Part shown: in pieces, positions 33,349 through 37,220 of the stretch
How positions within the stretch are numbered: position 1 is the first letter of the stretch
Layout of the letters: every line of letters starts with the position of its first letter
Assembly (NCBI GenBank): GCA_029861865.1
Contig: JAOTYL010000003.1
Location: 298,695-335,914, forward strand
Length of the DNA: 37,220 bases
DNA from: Myxococcales bacterium
Lineage (GTDB): Bacteria; Myxococcota_A; Polyangia; Polyangiales; Houyiibacteriaceae
Reading direction: 5' to 3'
Notes under the pieces: model-generated
What the model was told of the DNA's origin: nothing
Database searches by the model: none
What the model saw: only the letters and a program-made list of their open reading frames with translations
Program-made: the position numbers and the translations under genes

Positions 33349-33942
33349 ATGCCAGCCACGGTCAAAGTCATCAAAAAGCCACGACGCACGATCGCGGAGC
33401 AGGCCTACGTGCCCGAGGTGGCCAAGGGGATCAGCTTCGCGGCTCGTCGGTTCTTCAAGAACACCTTCGGCCCGACCGCCAAAAAGGAAATCGACACGGT
33501 GAAGTACCCGGAGGAGAAGCGCGAGTACCCAGAGCGTTTCCGAGGCATCCACAGGCTGACCCAGCGTTTCGACGGCTCGCCCCGTTGCGTGGCCTGTTTG
33601 TGTTGCAGCACGGCGTGCCCGGCGCAGTGCATTTACATCGAGGCGGCCGAGTACGAGCCCGATGACCCCCGGTATGGCTACGAGCGTTATCCGGCGGTGT
33701 TCATGATCGACGAGCTTCGATGCATCTTCTGCGGCTACTGCGTCGAGGCCTGCCCCTGCGATGCCATTCGGATGGACACCGGCATGCACATGCCGCCCTC
33801 GACGAGCCGCGATCATTTCCTCTACGACAAAGAGACCCTCCTTTCGATTCCGGGCAAGGACGGGACGTACCTGACGGCGAACCCACGGCACGAGCCGGGT
33901 GACCCCTCGCATCCGGGTATCGACCGCGAGCGCGGGCACTAG
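33349..33942 (+). CDS. nuoI: NADH-quinone oxidoreductase subunit I
   Basis: 197-aa subunit with two ferredoxin-like 4Fe-4S sites, CVACLCCSTACPAQCI and CIFCGYCVEACPCDAI (clusters N6a and N6b), preceded by the amphipathic N-terminal part (FFKNTFGPTAKKEIDTVKYP). Normal length; ATG 33349 is 8 bases after nuoH. It is the last nuo gene in the window: the expected nuoJKLMN are not downstream. The following methyltransferase starts only 2 bases after its stop. Confidence 0.96.
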   Translation: MPATVKVIKKPRRTIAEQAYVPEVAKGISFAARRFFKNTFGPTAKKEIDTVKYPEEKREYPERFRGIHRLTQRFDGSPRCVACLCCSTACPAQCIYIEAAEYEPDDPRYGYERYPAVFMIDELRCIFCGYCVEACPCDAIRMDTGMHMPPSTSRDHFLYDKETLLSIPGKDGTYLTANPRHEPGDPSHPGIDRERGH

Positions 33943-33944
33943 GC

Positions 33945-34793
33945 GTGAGCCAAGCACGCGGAGCCAGCCAAACGGCGGTCCTGGTTGCGGCGTACCGCGC
34001 GCGAGCATCGGCCGCGACTAATCCGGTGTGCAACGACCCTTGGGCCCAAGGATTGGCGGGTGATGCAGGCGTTGCCCTCACGCATCGCTGGGACGAGCAT
34101 GCGCCGGACATGGAGCTTTGGGTGGGGCTTCGCACCCGTTACATCGATGACTGCGTCGTTCGCGCCATCGACGCTGGGATTCGGCAGGTCGTGATGCTTG
34201 GGGCAGGGCTGGACACCAGAGCCGCCAGGCTCGCGCGCCCTGGCGTCCGGTTTTTCGAAGTCGATCAGCCCGCCAGCCAGGCCGACAAGCGCGACAGGCT
34301 CTCGAAGCTCGACGGCTATCCTGTTGATGCCGCGACCTTCGTCCCGTGTGACTTCGAGCACGACGACTTTGTGGCGCTCTTGTGCGACGCGGGGCTCGAC
34401 CGTGCAGCGCCAGCTTGTTTGGTGTGGGAGGGCGTCGTGTACTACCTGGCCGAGGAAGCAGCCCGGTCGACCTTTCAACGCGTGGCAACCGAGCTCGACT
34501 CACGGTCGCTCTTGGTGTTTGACTACCTCAGCAGCAACATGGCCAAGTCGAGTGATCGCCTTCGAGACGAGGACCGCGCGATGAAAGGCATCATCGAGGA
34601 GCTCGGCGAGCCGATGCGCTACGGGATCGACGATCCGACTCCCTTGATGTTCGAGTCGGGCTATCGCTTGTTGCGAACGGTCTCCTTCGACGAGCTTGCC
34701 CTCCAGTACACCGGCACCTACGAGCGCAAACGTTTCTTCCGCTTTCAAGCGATCGGCCTTGCGAGCGCAAGCGACGAGGGGCTCGCATGGTAG
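33945..34793 (+). CDS. class I SAM-dependent methyltransferase, TIGR00027/leucine carboxyl methyltransferase-like
   Basis: 282-aa protein of the Ppm1/LCM-like family, common in actinobacteria and myxobacteria (putative O-methyltransferases). Family marks are SQTAVLVAAYRARASAATNP at the N-terminus, LRTRYIDDCV, the SAM loop VVMLGAGLDTRAARLARPG (residues about 82-100), FFEVDQPASQADKRDRL with the acidic ribose contact, and CLVWEGVVYYL. The start is GTG 33945, 2 bases after nuoI, and it overlaps the next gene by 7 bases. Transcription from the nuo promoter is likely. The substrate is unknown; many relatives act on polyketides or small acids. Confidence 0.88.
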   Translation: MSQARGASQTAVLVAAYRARASAATNPVCNDPWAQGLAGDAGVALTHRWDEHAPDMELWVGLRTRYIDDCVVRAIDAGIRQVVMLGAGLDTRAARLARPGVRFFEVDQPASQADKRDRLSKLDGYPVDAATFVPCDFEHDDFVALLCDAGLDRAAPACLVWEGVVYYLAEEAARSTFQRVATELDSRSLLVFDYLSSNMAKSSDRLRDEDRAMKGIIEELGEPMRYGIDDPTPLMFESGYRLLRTVSFDELALQYTGTYERKRFFRFQAIGLASASDEGLAW

Positions 34794-35551
34794 AGGGCAC
34801 CGAGATCGACGGGCGCAAGGTGAGCTTCCGACGCGAACCCGGGGATGCGCCGACCCTGGTGTGCATTCACGGGTCCGCCGACAATCATCATTTCTACGAC
34901 CGGTTGTTCTCGGAGCTGACCGGGGTCGCACGAATTGCGGTCGACTCACCGGGCCGACTGGGTAGCGACGGCCCGCCGATCGAAAGCGTGCCCACGTTTG
35001 CGGCGTTCGTCTCGAGGTTCATCGAAGCCGAAGTCGAAGGAGACTATGTCGTCGTCGGACACTCGGTTGGAGGCGCAGTCGCAATCGAGCACACGCTCAC
35101 TAATTCTTCAGCGCGCCTCAAGGGCCTCGTTCTTCTCGCCACCGGCGCACGGCTCCGCGTCCACCCGGCAATCTTGCAGTTGTTCGAAGAGCTCACCGCA
35201 TCGGGCACCCCGCCGGGCCCGACCCCCGGCCTCTTCCAACCCGATGCCGACCCTGCCCTGATCGCCGAAGCGACCGAGGTTCTCCACATGACCCCGCCCG
35301 CGACCGGCTTGGCCGACTGGACCGCCGCCAACGCCTTCGACCGCATGCAACAGGTCGCCGACATCACGGTACCCGCACTGATCATCACCGGCACCGCCGA
35401 CGCCCTCACTCCACCGAAATACGCCGAGTACCTGCACACGCACATTCCTCGGAGTGAGCTTTTGATCCTCGAAGGGGCGGGACACATGTTCCCGATGGAG
35501 CGGGCGGCCGAGGTTGGACAGGCGATCCTGGGGTTTCTTTCTGGGCTCTAG
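34787..35551 (+). CDS. alpha/beta hydrolase
   Basis: 254-aa alpha/beta-hydrolase fold enzyme. The oxyanion region VCIHGSADNHHFY is near residue 25, the nucleophile elbow VVGHSVGGAVAI has the catalytic Ser near residue 93, the acid is probably Asp in ITGTADALTPP, and the catalytic His lies in LEGAGHMFPME. No signal peptide. ATG 34787 is inside the methyltransferase gene (7-base overlap), so the two are translationally coupled and may act on one substrate. Which ester or other bond it cleaves cannot be told. Confidence 0.9.
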   Translation: MVEGTEIDGRKVSFRREPGDAPTLVCIHGSADNHHFYDRLFSELTGVARIAVDSPGRLGSDGPPIESVPTFAAFVSRFIEAEVEGDYVVVGHSVGGAVAIEHTLTNSSARLKGLVLLATGARLRVHPAILQLFEELTASGTPPGPTPGLFQPDADPALIAEATEVLHMTPPATGLADWTAANAFDRMQQVADITVPALIITGTADALTPPKYAEYLHTHIPRSELLILEGAGHMFPMERAAEVGQAILGFLSGL

Positions 35552-35754
35552 GTAACGACTTCGTGACAGTGCGTCGACATCAAGCACCCGGCGTGCACCA
35601 GCACCCCGTGGGCCTTGGCCGCGTGGCCGAGGCAGTACCAATAGGCCTGTTCCATCTGCCGGGCTTCATCCGGGTTGAGGAGGAAGTGGCGCCGCGTCGT
35701 GCGGCGCGACAGCGCCCAAATAGTTCCGGGCTCGATGATGCGTCGTCGTGTCAT
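35548..35754 (-). pseudogene. truncated RAYT/IS200-like (Y1) transposase fragment
   Basis: 68 codons from ATG 35754 encode the N-terminus of the REP-associated tyrosine transposase type (IIEPGTIWALSRRTTRRHFL, WYCLGHAAKAHGVLVHAGCL, MSTHCHEVVT). The HUH-like His-x-His of MSTHCHEVV is intact, but a stop follows at once and the region with the catalytic Tyr is gone. Its 3' end overlaps the last 4 bases of the hydrolase gene, so the deletion joined it to that gene. Direct and inverted repeats just upstream of its start (35759-35963) fit the REP elements that accompany such transposases. Confidence 0.75.
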
Positions 35755-35758
35755 GGTG

Positions 35759-35807
35759 CTCGAGACGAGCGAGAATCATGCCGACAACGGACCCATGTGG
35801 TCTCGAG
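35759..35807. repeat. inverted repeat CTCGAGAC-N33-GTCTCGAG
   Basis: Perfect 8-bp arms at 35759-35766 and 35800-35807, immediately upstream of the transposase fragment. It could be a transposon-end hairpin or an operator; no second copy was noticed. Confidence 0.4.
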
Positions 35808-35835
35808 GACTTGGCGTATACACTCGGGCGGTTTG

Positions 35836-35963
35836 CGAAGCTCCCCCCGGCGGCCGCCACCGCACGAAACCACCACCCGAAGCTCCCGCCGGCGGCCGCC
35901 ACCGCACGAAACCACAACGCAATCCGACCCCGCCCGCAGCGTATCGACGAACGTCGGTCGGAT
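35836..35963. repeat. REP-like repeat cluster, left copy
   Basis: Two tandem 42-base units (35836-35877 and 35878-35919), each containing GGCGGCCGCCACCGCACGAA, are followed by a 42-base hairpin element (35922-35963). The hairpin has arms ATCCGACC and GGTCGGAT and an inner GACGAACGTC palindrome. The last 86 bases recur at 36975-37060. Together with the 35759-35807 repeat this accounts for most of the 474-bp gap between the hydrolase and the oxygenase. Confidence 0.7.
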
Positions 35964-36025
35964 CTCTTTTTCGTCCTTGCCTACTGGGCGCCTGCTTCTT
36001 CCTGGGCTAGGTTGTCTCTGCCGAT

Positions 36026-36832
36026 ATGTCACCGCCCATGATCCGACCCTTCGATCGCGAAGCGCTTCGGCGTCAATTTCAGGAAGCGAAACCGTTTCCG
36101 TTTATGGCCATAGACGAGTTCCTCGACCCGGACTTCGCTCGGGAGGTGGCTGCTTCGTATCCGGCGTATGCAGAGGCCAGAGGCCGCGGGCGAGAGTTCA
36201 GCGCGGTCAACGAGAAGAAGAAGGTTCAAATCACCGACGCCGCAGCCTTTCCCGAGCCCGTGAAGAAGCTCAACGGGCTCCTCTCTGCTCCCAGCTTCAT
36301 CGAGGACCTCGAGTACATCACCGGCATCGACAACTTACTCTGGGATCCGCAGCTCGAAGGCGGCGGGATGCACCTCACTGGGCCGCGCGGGCGTCTCGAT
36401 GTGCACATCGATTTCAACTACGTAGAGGCTCGCAAGCTTCATCGGCGCCTCAACATCCTCATCTATCTCAATGAGGGCTGGAAGGATGAATGGGGTGGCG
36501 CCGTCGAGCTGTGGGACGAGGAAGTGCGCACCTGTGCACACTCGTTCAGGCCGCTGCTCAATCGGTGCGTCGTTTTCGCGACGAGTGACATCAGCTTCCA
36601 CGGCGTCGAGCCCGTCACCTGCCCCGAAGGGACGCAAAGGATTTCCTTCGCGGCGTATTACTACACCAGGGAGGCGCCGGCCGAGTGGGACGGGACCAAG
36701 CACTCGACTGTGTTCAAGGCTCGCCCCGAGGAACGTATTCGGGGTCACGTCTTGATGCCATTTGAAAAAGCCCGCAGAAAGCTCGTTCCCTCGGCGAAGC
36801 GGATCGTTAAGAAATTGATCGGGCGCACTTGA
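36026..36832 (+). CDS. 2-oxoglutarate/Fe(II)-dependent oxygenase (prolyl 4-hydroxylase-like)
   Basis: 268-aa cytoplasmic enzyme of the jelly-roll dioxygenase family. The iron triad can be placed as HxD in LDVHIDFNYVE (His and Asp near residue 134) and the distal His in SFHGVEPV (near residue 192). The 2OG-binding Arg is in GTQRISFAAYYYT, 14 residues after that His. The N-terminus FPFMAIDEFLDPDFAREVAASYP is typical of this group, whose members often hydroxylate or tailor cell-surface or secondary metabolites. ATG 36026 is used; ATG 36038 (MIRPFDREAL) is possible. It stands alone between two copies of a REP-like repeat, which suggests a mobile or exchanged cassette. Confidence 0.87.
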   Translation: MSPPMIRPFDREALRRQFQEAKPFPFMAIDEFLDPDFAREVAASYPAYAEARGRGREFSAVNEKKKVQITDAAAFPEPVKKLNGLLSAPSFIEDLEYITGIDNLLWDPQLEGGGMHLTGPRGRLDVHIDFNYVEARKLHRRLNILIYLNEGWKDEWGGAVELWDEEVRTCAHSFRPLLNRCVVFATSDISFHGVEPVTCPEGTQRISFAAYYYTREAPAEWDGTKHSTVFKARPEERIRGHVLMPFEKARRKLVPSAKRIVKKLIGRT

Positions 36833-36974
36833 CCCCTCTACTGATGAGCTAAGCTCTTCTGAAGCACCGCGCAGCCGCGATCGACCTGAGCCTCCGCGAG
36901 CCGCATTGCCGACGGCAGATTCAACCTGCGCGGGCTGAGATCGTAGGCGACTGCGTTGTGCTTCTTGCGCTTTG

Positions 36975-37060
36975 CTGAGCTCCCGCCGGCGGCCGCCACA
37001 GCGCGAAACCACGGCGCAATCCGACCCTGCCCGCATCGTATCGACGAACGTCGGTCGGAT
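36975..37060. repeat. REP-like repeat cluster, right copy
   Basis: 86 bases matching 35878-35963 at 78 positions without gaps, a constant offset of 1097. The terminal hairpin ATCCGACC...GGTCGGAT (37019-37060) is fully kept. No transposase fragment lies beside this copy. Between the oxygenase stop (36832) and this repeat I see no gene I can support; a 75-codon minus-strand ORF (36838-37065) runs through the repeat and is probably fortuitous. Confidence 0.7.
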
Positions 37061-37097
37061 CGCACGTCGACGTGGGAGGGTTCGCTGCGAACCCAGA

Positions 37098-37220
37098 TCA
37101 GGTCGTGGGGAGTGAGGGCGGCTCAACCGGCCCCTCGACCACCCGCGCTCCGTTGCCTTGGTTCACTTTCCAAGCCTCGAAGAGCGCGACACCGATGATG
37201 ATCAACCACATCAACGAAGC
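37098..37220 (-). CDS. C-terminal end of a membrane protein (5' part beyond the window)
   Basis: Open minus-strand frame entering from the right edge and ending at TGA 37098-37100. The visible 40 residues contain one hydrophobic helix followed by a polar tail: LMWLIIIGVALFEAWKVNQG then a Pro/Glu-rich end (EGPVEPPSLPTT). No family can be assigned from this piece; a C-terminal membrane anchor is what can be seen. It converges on the oxygenase gene. Confidence 0.55.
   Translation of the reverse strand, partial: ASLMWLIIIGVALFEAWKVNQGNGARVVEGPVEPPSLPTT

Noticed and set aside
36838-37065. 75-codon minus-strand ORF after the oxygenase
   Set aside because: Half of it is translated REP-like repeat (the same FRAVAAAGGS peptide appears at the other copy in unrelated context); no ribosome site or family match.

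Overview
The window reads as chromosomal DNA of a GC-rich, predatory-type deltaproteobacterium of the phylum Myxococcota. Four things point there: two large secreted proteins with MYXO-CTERM-like C-termini (Cys, one membrane helix, Arg cluster); DUF4215 Cys-rich repeats; a giant Ser/Thr kinase–ATPase fusion; and a split complex I operon. Species cannot be named from the sequence.

Layout. (1) 1-1762, minus: a RecD2-type helicase cut by the left edge. (2) 2126-4937, plus: a tight run of a MinD/ParA-like ATPase fused to a J-like and a RodZ-like HTH domain, then Maf and YggS. (3) 4943-9228, minus: ProC, a PepP-type aminopeptidase, an AGCS alanine/glycine symporter and a LuxR-HTH regulator, a likely amino-acid/peptide salvage block. 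(4) 9355-18506: two divergent gene pairs, namely a GAF/AAA+/Fis regulator with a phytoene-desaturase-like FAD oxidoreductase, and a Ser/Thr kinase–AAA–TPR protein with a cytochrome P450. Both divergent intergenic regions carry the same 14-bp palindrome CCCTCGAACGAGGG, which ties the four genes into one probable regulon. (5) 18583-27424: two giant paralogous cell-surface C25 (gingipain-family) proteases, one with an RTX N-terminus and one with a C-type-lectin/DUF4215 N-terminus. They share a promoter/leader/signal-peptide block, and a third, vestigial copy of that block lies between them. (6) 27445-35551, plus: nuoABCDGHI (no E/F or J-N here), followed without a gap by a TIGR00027-type methyltransferase and an alpha/beta hydrolase. 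(7) 35548-37220: a broken RAYT-type transposase, REP-like hairpin repeats on both sides of a 2OG-Fe(II) oxygenase, and the tail of a membrane protein cut by the right edge.

The best candidates for something undescribed are the palindrome-linked kinase/regulator/FAD oxidoreductase/P450 module, whose AAA+ regulator has lost the sigma54-contacting GAFTGA loop, and the modular C25 protease pair with its triplicated leader. The MinD–J–RodZ fusion and the enlarged NuoH are also worth a second look. All family names come from motifs read by eye; no database search was possible.
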